This document shows positions 17,633 to 25,698 of a stretch of DNA of 64,000 nucleotides, piece by piece (the stretch's first letter is position 1; each line of letters opens with the position of its first letter). Source of the stretch: Bacteroidota bacterium (GTDB taxonomy: Bacteria > Bacteroidota > Rhodothermia > Rhodothermales > UBA10348); NCBI GenBank assembly GCA_029262855.1, contig JAJCYP010000086.1, positions 1 through 64,000 of the forward strand, read 5' to 3'. The notes below the pieces were generated by a model that was given only the letters and a program-made list of their open reading frames with translations, was not told the origin of the DNA and did no database searches. The position numbers and the translations under genes were made by a program.

Positions 17633-18808
17633 ATGAGAGTATCCCTCAGTTTGTGTGCTTTGATATTCGTACTGGCTGGTCCCGCATTGGCCCGCCAGGT
17701 CGCTTCTACGCCAACCACCGCGACTGAGTCTCCGGCCGACGGTCGTCCTCGCGCCCGGGACCTGGGTGTGGCTCCAGGAGTCCTGACTCCCGGCCTCTGG
17801 AACGCCATTACCGATGTAGATGGCGTCCGGGTAGGCCACGTGACGCTGATTGAGGGCGATGCCATCCGCACCGGCGTCACCGCCGTCCTTCCCCATGCGG
17901 GCAACGTCTACCAGAACAAAGTACCTGCGGGCTTTGTGGCTGCAAACGCGTTCGGCAAGTTTGCCGGGAGCACCCAGATTGTCGAGTTGGGTGAGATCGA
18001 GACCCCGATCGTGCTGACCAATACGCTCTCTGTTCCGGAAGGTGCCGCAGGGGTGGTGGAGTGGACACTCCGGCAGCCCGGAAATGAGGCGGCTCGCAGC
18101 GTCAATGCGGTGGTCGGGGAGACCAATGACGGCTTCCTGAACGACATCCGGGCCCGGAAGGTTACACCGGGTATGGTCGGTCAAGCGATTGATCGGGCCG
18201 AGAGCGGTCCGGTGGAGGAGGGCTCGGTGGGAGCCGGGACGGGCACAGTGAGCTTCGGATGGAAGGGGGGAATAGGTACAAGCTCGAGGGTGCTTCCGGA
18301 GGCGCTCGGAGGGTACACGCTCGGCGTCCTCGCCCAGACCAACTATGGCGGGATCCTCTCTGTCGATGGCGTCCCGGTCGGCGAGGCACTGAGGCAGTAC
18401 TACCTCAAGAACGTGATCGATTCGGGCGATGCCGACGGGTCGGTGATACTGGTCGTGGCCACCGATGCGCCGCTGTCTGACCGGAATCTGGAGCGACTGG
18501 CCCGCCGGGCGCTGATGGCCATTTCCCGAACGGGCTCACCGGCGACCAACGGGAGCGGGGACTACGCCGTCGCGTTTTCTACCGCGGAGTCCGTCCGGCG
18601 CACGCCCGCCCGGCGGGGCGCGGTTGCCACAATCGATCATCTGCCCAACGATCGGATTTCGCCACTCTTTCAAGCAGCCGTCGAGGCGGCCGAGGAGGCC
18701 ATCCTGAACGCACTCTTCAAGGCCACCTCCGTCTCGGGCCATCGTGGGACGGTCGACGCCATCGACGTGGAGGCCGTAAAACGCGTCCTCTCGGAACACG
18801 GCCGGTAG
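17633..18808 (+). CDS. P1 family peptidase (DmpA-like)
   Basis: A 391-residue aminopeptidase of the DmpA/BapA type, N-terminal nucleophile fold. The start is the ATG at 17633, which gives a signal peptide (LSLCALIFVLAGPALARQ); it therefore acts in the periplasm. Conserved features are LTPGLWNAITDVDGVRVGH, the GAGTGTVSFGWKGGIGTSSR block and ATNGSGDYAVAFS, where autocleavage before the serine would give the catalytic N-terminus. Substrates of relatives are short peptides, D-amino-acid amides or beta-alanyl peptides. Divergent from the racemase gene, which raises, without proving, a shared D-amino-acid theme. Confidence 0.93.
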   Translation: MRVSLSLCALIFVLAGPALARQVASTPTTATESPADGRPRARDLGVAPGVLTPGLWNAITDVDGVRVGHVTLIEGDAIRTGVTAVLPHAGNVYQNKVPAGFVAANAFGKFAGSTQIVELGEIETPIVLTNTLSVPEGAAGVVEWTLRQPGNEAARSVNAVVGETNDGFLNDIRARKVTPGMVGQAIDRAESGPVEEGSVGAGTGTVSFGWKGGIGTSSRVLPEALGGYTLGVLAQTNYGGILSVDGVPVGEALRQYYLKNVIDSGDADGSVILVVATDAPLSDRNLERLARRALMAISRTGSPATNGSGDYAVAFSTAESVRRTPARRGAVATIDHLPNDRISPLFQAAVEAAEEAILNALFKATSVSGHRGTVDAIDVEAVKRVLSEHGR

Positions 18809-18924
18809 AATGACGCGTGAAGAGGGGCGATGTCGTGCCCTCGGATTGCCAATCCTCGTTCCAAGGGGCTAAATTGATCGACTGTATCGTTTTCGCTGAA
18901 ATCAACCTCGGCGGGCGATGCGAT

Positions 18925-18995
18925 TGCCCGATCGTCTAATGGCAGGACAGCGGCCTTTGAAGCCGTCGGTGGAGGTTCAAATCCTCCTCGGGCAA
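18925..18995 (+). tRNA. tRNA-Gln (anticodon TTG)
   Basis: The 71-nt sequence folds into a full cloverleaf. The acceptor stem TGCCCGA pairs with TCGGGCA, the D arm is GTCT-loop-GGAC, the anticodon stem GCGGC/GCCGT holds the loop CTTTGAA with anticodon TTG, and the T arm is GGAGG-TTCAAAT-CCTCC. The CCA end is not encoded. It lies 40 bp upstream of prs and is probably on the same transcript. Confidence 0.95.
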
Positions 18996-19035
18996 CTCCA
19001 GTTTGAGCGCGACACGTCCTGGTCCCTCTGCCACT

Positions 19036-19971
19036 ATGGTCAATAACCCAATCAGTATTTTCGCTGGCCGGTCCAATCCGGTCCTGGCCAGGGCTATTGC
19101 CAGGTCCTTTGGCAAAGATCTGGGCCAGGTGGAGATCAAGAACTTCTCGGACGGGGAGATCTACGTCCACTACGAAGAGTCCATCCGCGGTTGTGAGCTC
19201 TTCCTGATCCAGTCGACCCAGCCAAACGCAGACAACATGTTGGAGCTATTGCTCCTCATTGACGCTGCCAAGCGGGCTTCGGCCTTCCGAATCACGGCAG
19301 TGATTCCGTACTTCGGCTACGCCCGGCAGGAGAGGAAGGACCAGCCGAGGGTCTCGATTGCGGCCAAGCTGATGGCCAATCTGCTCACGACGGCAGGCGT
19401 GGATCGCGTACTTACCATGGACCTGCACGCCTCGCAGATTCAGGGATTCTTCGATGTCCCGGTGGATCATCTGTATGGCTCCGCCGTGTTCATCCGCTAC
19501 CTGCAAAAGCTGGATCTCTCCAACCTGGTTGTTGTCGCGCCCGACGTGGGCGGCATCAAGATGGCGAGGGCTCATGCGAAGCGAATGAGAGCCGATCTGG
19601 CCCTCATCGACAAGCGACGGCCAAAGCAAAACGTTGCCGAGGTGATGCACATCATCGGTGACGTAAAGGGCAAAGATGTCCTGCTCATTGACGATATGAT
19701 TGATACGGCGGGTACGCTGACCAGTGCGGCAAATGCACTCAAAGCGGCCGGCGCGTTGGAGATTCGTGCTGCCTGTACGCATCCACTCCTTTCGGGACCG
19801 GCCTTCGAACGCATCGAGGCATCGGCACTGACGGAGGTGATTGTTACAGACACGATTCCTCTTCGCAAGGCGTCTCCCAAGGTGACCGTGGTCAGCACGG
19901 CCGACCATTTCGCCGATGCCATCCGACGTATCTACACCGACGAGTCCGTTTCAACGCTGTTCATTCCTTGA
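19036..19971 (+). CDS. prs: Ribose-phosphate pyrophosphokinase
   Basis: Makes PRPP from ribose 5-phosphate and ATP for nucleotide, histidine and tryptophan synthesis. The 311-residue protein has the opening ISIFAGRSNPVLA, the NFSDGEIYV motif, the ATP loop PYFGYARQERKD and the PRPP-binding VLLIDDMIDTAGT. The start is taken at ATG 19036 (MVNNPISIF); an earlier in-frame ATG at 19003 would begin 7 bp behind the tRNA and adds a non-conserved leader. The order tRNA-Gln, prs, rplY, pth is a conserved translation/nucleotide cluster in this lineage. Confidence 0.97.
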   Translation: MVNNPISIFAGRSNPVLARAIARSFGKDLGQVEIKNFSDGEIYVHYEESIRGCELFLIQSTQPNADNMLELLLLIDAAKRASAFRITAVIPYFGYARQERKDQPRVSIAAKLMANLLTTAGVDRVLTMDLHASQIQGFFDVPVDHLYGSAVFIRYLQKLDLSNLVVVAPDVGGIKMARAHAKRMRADLALIDKRRPKQNVAEVMHIIGDVKGKDVLLIDDMIDTAGTLTSAANALKAAGALEIRAACTHPLLSGPAFERIEASALTEVIVTDTIPLRKASPKVTVVSTADHFADAIRRIYTDESVSTLFIP

Positions 19972-20000
19972 ACGGACCTTACCTGAAAGATTAGAGAACG

Positions 20001-20633
20001 ATGCAAGCGATTAAACTTGATGCAAAGCCCCGCACGCCGGGCAAGGGACCTGCGCGCGCCGCACGTCGCGAAAAGGAAGTGCCCTGCATTCTGTACGGAC
20101 ACACCATGGAGTCCTTGCCTTTTCAGGTAGTCGAGCTGGACATGCGCCCCCTGATCTATACGGATGAGTTCCACCGCGTGGAAATCACCGTCGGGGGCGA
20201 GACCTACGATTGCATCCTGAAGAAGGTGGATTACCACCCGGTCAGCGATCGCCCGATCCACGCCGACTTCCAGATGCTGCAGGCCGGCGAGATGATCACC
20301 CTGACTGTGCCGCTTCAGATCGTTGGGTTGTCGCTGGGACAGCGTAACGGTGGTAGCCCCGTAGCGCGTCAGAACGAACTCTCAGTCACCTGTCTTCCGA
20401 AGGACATTCCAGACCACTTCCAGATTGACGTGACTGACCTCGACATCGGGGACTCGATCCATCTCTCAGATCTGGCGGACGACAAGTACGAGTTCGATCT
20501 TCCGTTGGACGCTACGCTCTTCTTTGTACAGGCCGCTCGTGAAGAGGAAGTGGAAGAGGTTGACGAGCTCGACGAAGCAGGCGATGTGCCTGAGGTCGGG
20601 GACGAGGAAGAAGAAGACGAGTCAGACGACTAG
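20001..20633 (+). CDS. rplY: 50S ribosomal protein L25/general stress protein Ctc
   Basis: Binds 5S rRNA. The 210 residues include the N-terminal L25 domain (KLDAKPRTPGKGPARAARREKEVPCILYG) and the C-terminal TL5-type beta domain (DIPDHFQIDVTDLDIGDSIHLSDL). It ends in a strongly acidic tail (GDEEEEDESDD), usual in long Ctc forms. It lies 29 bp after prs and 9 bp before pth, so a single operon is likely. Confidence 0.96.
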   Translation: MQAIKLDAKPRTPGKGPARAARREKEVPCILYGHTMESLPFQVVELDMRPLIYTDEFHRVEITVGGETYDCILKKVDYHPVSDRPIHADFQMLQAGEMITLTVPLQIVGLSLGQRNGGSPVARQNELSVTCLPKDIPDHFQIDVTDLDIGDSIHLSDLADDKYEFDLPLDATLFFVQAAREEEVEEVDELDEAGDVPEVGDEEEEDESDD

Positions 20634-20642
20634 GAGCCCGGT

Positions 20643-21212
20643 TTGGCCAAGCGACTGCTGGTAGGCCTCGGCAACCCGGGGTCTGAATACGCAGAAACGC
20701 GCCACAACGTGGGTTTCATGGTGATCGACGCGTTGGCCAAACGCGCGCGCACCGAGGTCACGCGGCAGCGTGACGAGATGCTCTTTGGCTGGGGAAAGTG
20801 GCGAGGCCGGGAAATCGGCCTCGCCAAGCCCCAGACCTACATGAACAGGAGCGGTACTGCGCTGGAACTCTTCCTGCGCCGGTACAAGGTTGATCCGAGT
20901 GAGCTACTCGTGATCGTGGACGACATCCATCTTCCCCTCGGGAAGCTGCGGATTCGGCCCAAGGGCGGGTCCGGTGGGCACAACGGAATCCAGGATATCA
21001 TCGATTGGCTGGATACCGACGAGTTCGCTCGTTTGCGGATTGGTGTCGGGAGTGAGTTCCAGGAAGGGCGGCAGTCGGACCATGTGCTGAGCCCGTTTGA
21101 AGAGAGCGAGCAGGAACTGCTGGCCGACGTCATGAAGCGCGCGGAAAATGCGGCGCTGACGTTTGTGGTCGATGGAGTGAACACGGCGATGAACCGGTTC
21201 AATACAAAATAG
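20643..21212 (+). CDS. pth: Peptidyl-tRNA hydrolase
   Basis: Recycles peptidyl-tRNA released from stalled ribosomes by cutting the ester bond. The 189-residue protein has the LVGLGNPGSEYAETRHNVGF motif with catalytic H21 and N11, the VDDIHLPLG loop and the GGSGGHNGIQDII motif. Translation starts with TTG at 20643, supported by an AGGAG ribosome binding site six bases upstream that begins inside the rplY stop region. The length is normal. Confidence 0.97.
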   Translation: MAKRLLVGLGNPGSEYAETRHNVGFMVIDALAKRARTEVTRQRDEMLFGWGKWRGREIGLAKPQTYMNRSGTALELFLRRYKVDPSELLVIVDDIHLPLGKLRIRPKGGSGGHNGIQDIIDWLDTDEFARLRIGVGSEFQEGRQSDHVLSPFEESEQELLADVMKRAENAALTFVVDGVNTAMNRFNTK

Positions 21213-21225
21213 GGGCAGGCTGGCT

Positions 21226-21771
21226 CTAGTCGAACAAGAAGACCGTGTCCACCACGTGGACCACGCCGTTTGAGGCGTCAACGGTCCCCAAGATCTTGGC
21301 CCCGTTCACGTAGATGGCGCCGTCCCGCTCCTCGACGTCGACATACTGTCCCGTGGCCAGATAAATCTTGTCACCGGCCTTGAGGGTGGGCCCGACAAAG
21401 GTGCCGGGAGAAGCGTGCGAAGTGACGATAGTCGCCAGCGTGCGCTTGTTCTCTGGCTTCAGCAGTTCCTCAACGGTTCCTGGAGGCAGTGCTTCGAAGG
21501 CGGCGTTGGTGGGCGCAAACACGGTCAGGGGTCCTGCACTGATCAGCACCTGTTCCAGTTCTGCGGCTCTGATCGCTGCGGCCAGGGTGGTGTGGTCCGG
21601 GGACTCGGCGGCAATGCGTAGCACGTTCGGCTTTGATTTGAGGTCAAAGTCGTACGGGTCGTTCTGCCCGACGAGGACGCGCTCGGAGCTCGCGTCGCCT
21701 GCTTGTTGACAAGCGCTGAAGACGAGCATCAAAGCGAGGGATGCAAAGAGGGGGAGTATGCGGATCTTCAC
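21226..21771 (-). CDS. Fasciclin-domain lipoprotein
   Basis: I start at a GTG (21771), which gives a tidy lipoprotein signal ending in VFSAC and has an AGGT ribosome binding site; an ATG at 21801 is the alternative. The mature part is one fasciclin (FAS1) domain with LTVFAPTNAAFEALPPGTVEELL and the closing VNGAKILGTVDASNGVVHVVDTVF. FAS1 domains act in adhesion at the cell surface. The protein is about 181 residues. It converges on pth, leaving 13 bp between the stops. Confidence 0.92.
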   Translation of the reverse strand: MKIRILPLFASLALMLVFSACQQAGDASSERVLVGQNDPYDFDLKSKPNVLRIAAESPDHTTLAAAIRAAELEQVLISAGPLTVFAPTNAAFEALPPGTVEELLKPENKRTLATIVTSHASPGTFVGPTLKAGDKIYLATGQYVDVEERDGAIYVNGAKILGTVDASNGVVHVVDTVFLFD

Positions 21772-21845
21772 GTGGGACCTCAGGTTAATCTGACCAGTCA
21801 ATCATGACGCCAGGAGCGAGCGTCTACATGTAATTACCGATTTAC

Positions 21846-21865
21846 GACTAGTTAGTCCATATAAT
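21846..21865 (+). promoter_or_regulatory. Candidate promoter -10 with adjacent inverted repeat
   Basis: In the 230-bp region between the divergent fasciclin and FnIII lipoprotein genes a perfect TATAAT (21860-21865) follows the inverted repeat GACTA-GT-TAGTC (21846-21857) by two bases. No good -35 box is present at normal spacing. The overlap suggests an operator-type arrangement, but the evidence is only positional and the gene served is not certain. Confidence 0.3.
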
Positions 21866-22003
21866 ACTCTGTGAAATACGTCCACTGCCGTCTGTGCGGA
21901 GGGGCTTCGGTGACTGCTCTGCTCGATACCAAACAGGGATTCCCCTACAGACCTCGCTAGTCACCGGTCATATCGTGAGGCTCAATCCGACTGCATTCCG
22001 TGT

Positions 22004-22651
22004 ATGCGCTGCGCCCCTCTGGTCCTGTGCCTGGCCCTGCTCGGCTGCGACTCTGGACCCATTGCGTCCACCGGTCCCAGGCCGCCGGAATTGGTGCAGC
22101 CGGCCGCCGACGCCGAGGTTCTGAACGCCATTCAGTTCGAATGGACCGCAGTCGGAGCGGGCACCGGGTACCACTTTCAGCTGGCTGAGACAGCCACGTT
22201 TGACGGGCTGGTGACAGATACCCTGGGCATCTTTGCGTCGAACCATGTCGTCCGGAATCTCTCTCTCGGAACCGACTATTTCTGGCGGGTAGCGACAGTC
22301 TCCTCGGCCGAGGAAGCTTGGTCAGAGACCCGCCGGGTGCGCGTCACCGGCCAGGCGACTCCGCCAGGCAGGGTACAGCCCCTGCTTCCCATCAACGGCG
22401 CCGTGCAGCAGCCCCTGGACACGGCTGTCTCCTGGCAGCCTACCGAGGGAGCGACCTCGTACCAGCTCCAGGTTTCGCTGGACGCGAGACTCCTGCTGTT
22501 GGTGGTGGACCTGAAGAACATTACGGAGACCGAGTTCGCCATCAATGCCCTGGTCCTAACCTACCCCTACTGGTGGCGGGTTCGGGCTGCGAATCCTGCC
22601 GGATATGGGTCGTGGTCATCCACCTGGACGTTCGTGGTAGGAGGAGGGTAG
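22004..22651 (+). CDS. Fibronectin type III-like lipoprotein
   Basis: A 215-residue lipoprotein with a short signal (MRCAPLVLCLALLGC). Two FnIII-like repeats follow: PPELVQPAADAEVLNAIQFEWTAV to FWRVATVS, and VQPLLPINGAVQQPLDTAVSWQ to YWWRVRAANPAG. The repeated pattern (P-x-D-A...FxW...YxFQLA, FWRV) is common in Bacteroidota surface proteins, where it usually mediates binding, but no ligand can be named. It ends 4 bp before the peroxidase gene, so the two are likely co-transcribed. Confidence 0.85.
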   Translation: MRCAPLVLCLALLGCDSGPIASTGPRPPELVQPAADAEVLNAIQFEWTAVGAGTGYHFQLAETATFDGLVTDTLGIFASNHVVRNLSLGTDYFWRVATVSSAEEAWSETRRVRVTGQATPPGRVQPLLPINGAVQQPLDTAVSWQPTEGATSYQLQVSLDARLLLLVVDLKNITETEFAINALVLTYPYWWRVRAANPAGYGSWSSTWTFVVGGG

Positions 22652-22655
22652 CTCG

Positions 22656-23975
22656 ATGCCGAAGCCGATTTGCCTCTGGATGGGCCTGGCACTAGTTCTT
22701 GCCGCCTGTTCGTCGGGGTCTGGGCCTGCCTCGCCGGAAGTGGATCTGGATGATGCCCTCACGGCCCTGCTTACGCACGACGGCCAGCGCACACTTGCAG
22801 CCTTCAAGCAGCCCGCCTCGGACAACTTTGGGGCCATCCCCCAAGACCCTCGCAACCCGCTGACCGAAGAGAAAGTCCAACTCGGACGCCTGCTATTCCA
22901 CGAAACAGCCCTCGGCACACGACCCGCTTTTCCTGAGGGAGCAGGCACCTACGGCTGTGTGACCTGCCACCATGCGGCGGCCGGTTTTCAGGCCGGTCGG
23001 CGTCAGTCGATCGGTGACGGCGGTTCCGGGTGGGGACTCCGCGGCGAAGCTCGGACCGCCGCCTATGGGGGAGGCCTGACGGACACCCCTCCGTTGCGGT
23101 CTCCGTCTGTTCTGAACAGAGCCTTCGGAGACGTGATGCACTGGGACGGCAGTGTGGGTGCGCATGGACAAAACGAGGGGACCGACGCCTTCTGGACCGA
23201 GGGATCCATCCAGGAGGTGAACCGACTGGGCTTTGATGGACTGGAGTCTCAGGCTATCACGGCCCTACGGGGTCATCGCATGGGTGGCCTGGGAGGTTCT
23301 GTCGTCGAGACCAATGCGGAATACCAGGCGCTGTGGCAAGTGGTCTATCCCGGTCAGCCGGTGGACAGGGAGCGGGTGGGTCTCGCCATCGCCGCCTACG
23401 AGCGAACGCTGTTCGCAAGTCAGGCACCCTTTCAGCAGTGGCTGGCGGGCGAGACCGATGCCATGACACAGGAGGAGAAGCGGGGAGCACTCGTGTTCTT
23501 CGGCGAATCAGGCTGTGAGACCTGTCACACAGGCCCGGCACTCGCCGGCCCTGGGTTCTACGCGTTGGGTATGCCCGACATGGCGGGAGCGGACGTGGTC
23601 GGCGATCCCGAGGTCGCCCTCGGTCGAGGAGGATTCCTGGGCGATCCGTCGCAGGACCAGAAGTTCAAAATCCCGCAGCTCTACAACCTGATCGACTCCC
23701 CGTTCATGGGGCACGGGGGGACCTTCGAATCCGTCGGAGACGTGGTGCGCTACTACAATGACGGCGTCCCCGCAACGCCCTTACCGGCCGACCGGCTGGA
23801 GGGACGATTTCGTCCGCTTGAGCTCTCCGACGCCGAAATCGAAGCGCTCACCGCGTTCATTCGCGACGGCCTCCGAGACCCGGACCTCGCGCGCTACCAG
23901 CCGAACCGGGTACCTTCGGGTAATTGTTTTCCCGCGAACGACGCCGTGGCCCGACGGGATCTTGGGTGTGACTAG
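22656..23975 (+). CDS. Di-haem cytochrome c peroxidase/MauG-family lipoprotein
   Basis: A 439-residue exported lipoprotein (signal ending LVLAAC). Two haem c attachment sites are visible, CVTCHH around residue 105 and CETCH around 290, as in the CcpA/MauG group, which reduces hydrogen peroxide or oxidises protein substrates in the periplasm. The C-terminal PNRVPSGNCFPANDAVARRDLGCD ending is a recurrent tail in Bacteroidota members. Its last 119 bp overlap, in antisense, the end of the convergent PLP enzyme gene. The electron partner is not known. Confidence 0.92.
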   Translation: MPKPICLWMGLALVLAACSSGSGPASPEVDLDDALTALLTHDGQRTLAAFKQPASDNFGAIPQDPRNPLTEEKVQLGRLLFHETALGTRPAFPEGAGTYGCVTCHHAAAGFQAGRRQSIGDGGSGWGLRGEARTAAYGGGLTDTPPLRSPSVLNRAFGDVMHWDGSVGAHGQNEGTDAFWTEGSIQEVNRLGFDGLESQAITALRGHRMGGLGGSVVETNAEYQALWQVVYPGQPVDRERVGLAIAAYERTLFASQAPFQQWLAGETDAMTQEEKRGALVFFGESGCETCHTGPALAGPGFYALGMPDMAGADVVGDPEVALGRGGFLGDPSQDQKFKIPQLYNLIDSPFMGHGGTFESVGDVVRYYNDGVPATPLPADRLEGRFRPLELSDAEIEALTAFIRDGLRDPDLARYQPNRVPSGNCFPANDAVARRDLGCD

Positions 23976-25146
23976 CCTCCAGCGCCTGGGTCAGGTCTGC
24001 CCACAGGTCGTCCACACCCTCCAGTCCAACGGAGAGCCGGAGCAGGCTGTCGGAGACGCCACTGGATTCCCGGTCTGCCTGAGACACGACGCGGTGGGTC
24101 AGGCCCGCAGGGTGCTGGATCAGCGTATCCGTTGAACCAAGGCTGACCGCCGGCGTCATCAGCGTGACCCGCTGCAGGAGCCGCTGCGCAGCGGGAAGTC
24201 CACCGCGAACTTCGAAGGCCAGGACAGAACCCGCGCCGCGCATTTGCCGGCCGGCGGGGTCCGAGCGGAGGTCGGGGTAGTGCACGGCGGACACAGCAGG
24301 ATGTCCGGCCAATCGCTCGGCCAATTCGCCCGCCGATTCCTGGGCACGGTGTACCCTGAGGCTGAGCGTCGGGAGGCCTCGGTGCAGCAGGTACGCGGCC
24401 AGAGGATGCAGCAGGCCGCCGGTCACGAGGCGGACCTGCCGTAGTCGCTTGGCCCAGACTTCACTGGTGGCAACGACGCCGGCGATCACGTCCCCGTGAC
24501 CTCCCAGGAACTTGGTGGCCGAATGAAGCACCAGCGCAGCACCGTGGTTCAGCGGGTTCTGGAGGACGGGCGTCGCAAAGGTTGAATCCACGAGAACGGG
24601 CACCCCACTTGCCTGACGCACCACGTATTCGATGTCCACGAGCTTCAGCGTGGGGTTGGCAGGCGTCTCGATCACGACGAGACCTGTATCCGGTTGCAGC
24701 GCCTCCGCCACGCCGTCGGCGGTCGTCCATGTGACGGTGGTGCCCAGCAGGCCGCTCGAGAAAAGGTGATCGGTGGTTCCGTAGAGAGGACGCACGCCGA
24801 CGACGTGCTTGTGCTCCTGACAGGCTGCAAGCAGGACGGCGCTGAACGCGGCCATCCCGGAGCCGAAGGAAACGGCCGCCTCGGCGCCCTCCAGTGCCGC
24901 GAGCGCTTTCTCGAATCGTCCGACTGTTGGATTGTGGAGGCGGGCGTAGATGGGATTGGAGGCATTGGCCTCACCGGCGACCAGGGCGTCCAGACTCGCA
25001 CTCGCGGCCGTGAGGTCCGTGAAGGGATAGGTAGTGGACAGATCGATCGGGGGCGCGTGAACTCCCAAGGCCCCGAAATCATCACGACCTGCATGGACTG
25101 CCCGGGTCTGAAAGTCCTTGTAGTGCGGCTTCATTTCGTGATCCAT
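23857..25146 (-). CDS. Trans-sulfuration PLP-dependent enzyme (methionine gamma-lyase/cystathionine type)
   Basis: A 429-residue PLP enzyme of the Cys/Met metabolism family. Typical motifs are the FQTRAVHAGRDDF opening, the cofactor cluster SFGSGMAAF, the substrate loop and the PLP lysine in HSATKFLGGHGDVI. The fold normally ends near residue 386; here a basic, low-complexity tail of about 40 residues continues into the antisense of the peroxidase gene. Divergent from an Lrp regulator, an arrangement seen for methionine gamma-lyase genes, so a catabolic role is plausible. Whether it is lyase or synthase cannot be decided from sequence. Confidence 0.88.
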   Translation of the reverse strand: MDHEMKPHYKDFQTRAVHAGRDDFGALGVHAPPIDLSTTYPFTDLTAASASLDALVAGEANASNPIYARLHNPTVGRFEKALAALEGAEAAVSFGSGMAAFSAVLLAACQEHKHVVGVRPLYGTTDHLFSSGLLGTTVTWTTADGVAEALQPDTGLVVIETPANPTLKLVDIEYVVRQASGVPVLVDSTFATPVLQNPLNHGAALVLHSATKFLGGHGDVIAGVVATSEVWAKRLRQVRLVTGGLLHPLAAYLLHRGLPTLSLRVHRAQESAGELAERLAGHPAVSAVHYPDLRSDPAGRQMRGAGSVLAFEVRGGLPAAQRLLQRVTLMTPAVSLGSTDTLIQHPAGLTHRVVSQADRESSGVSDSLLRLSVGLEGVDDLWADLTQALEASHTQDPVGPRRRSRENNYPKVPGSAGSARGPGLGGRRE

Positions 25147-25201
25147 TTGTTCGGCATGTATACGAATGGTAGAATTATATGATGCCCAACATCAATCGAA
25201 A

Positions 25202-25214
25202 CGAATACAATTCG
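25202..25214. promoter_or_regulatory. Candidate Lrp operator (inverted repeat)
   Basis: CGAAT-ACA-ATTCG is a perfect 13-bp inverted repeat just upstream of the preferred start of the Lrp gene and within the shared upstream region of the divergent PLP enzyme gene. Lrp/AsnC proteins bind such AT-centred dyads and often autoregulate. This is positional inference only. Confidence 0.35.
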
Positions 25215-25217
25215 GAA

Positions 25218-25697
25218 ATGAGCCCAAATCGAAGCCTGGATCGAACGGATCACGCCATTTTGGCCGGTCTGGTGAAGAATGCTCGGTTGTCAAACAAGGA
25301 ACTGGCGGCGGCCGTCGGGATCGCCCCATCCACCTGCCTGGAGCGTGTGCGCAGACTCAACGACGAGGGCGTCGTGACCGGCTACCACGCCGAGGTGAAT
25401 CCCGCCGCCGTTGGGGTCGGACTGCAGGCGCTTATTGCCATCAAACTCGGGCGCCACACCAGGTCCGTAGTCGAGGCCTTCCAGAGCCACGCGCTGGGAT
25501 TGCCTGAGGTGACGCAGGTCTTTCACACCAGCGGTGCCAACGATTTCCTGGTGCACGTGGCCGTGCGGGACGCAGGGCAGCTCCGCGATATGGTCCTGAC
25601 CTCATTTACCGAGCGTCCCGAGGTGGTGCACATCGAAACCGCCGTGCTGTTCGGCCACTACCGGACAGCAGGCATACCACGCCCGCGGTCTGCGTAG
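25218..25697 (+). CDS. Lrp/AsnC family transcriptional regulator
   Basis: A 159-residue regulator starting at MSPNRSLDRTDHAIL, the usual family N-terminus; the frame is open 13 codons further up, but that extension crosses a possible operator. The N-terminal helix-turn-helix is LSNKELAAAVGIAPSTCLERVRRL; the C-terminal RAM domain (LQALIAIKL, VFHTSGANDFLVHVAV) binds amino acids and forms octamers. Being divergent from a trans-sulfuration enzyme, it probably controls that gene in response to a sulfur or branched-chain amino acid. Confidence 0.93.
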   Translation: MSPNRSLDRTDHAILAGLVKNARLSNKELAAAVGIAPSTCLERVRRLNDEGVVTGYHAEVNPAAVGVGLQALIAIKLGRHTRSVVEAFQSHALGLPEVTQVFHTSGANDFLVHVAVRDAGQLRDMVLTSFTERPEVVHIETAVLFGHYRTAGIPRPRSA

Positions 25698-25698
25698 G

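Noticed and set aside
18925-18995. tRNA-Gln as an integration target
   Set aside because: The flanks hold housekeeping genes in a conserved order and no partial tRNA copy was found.
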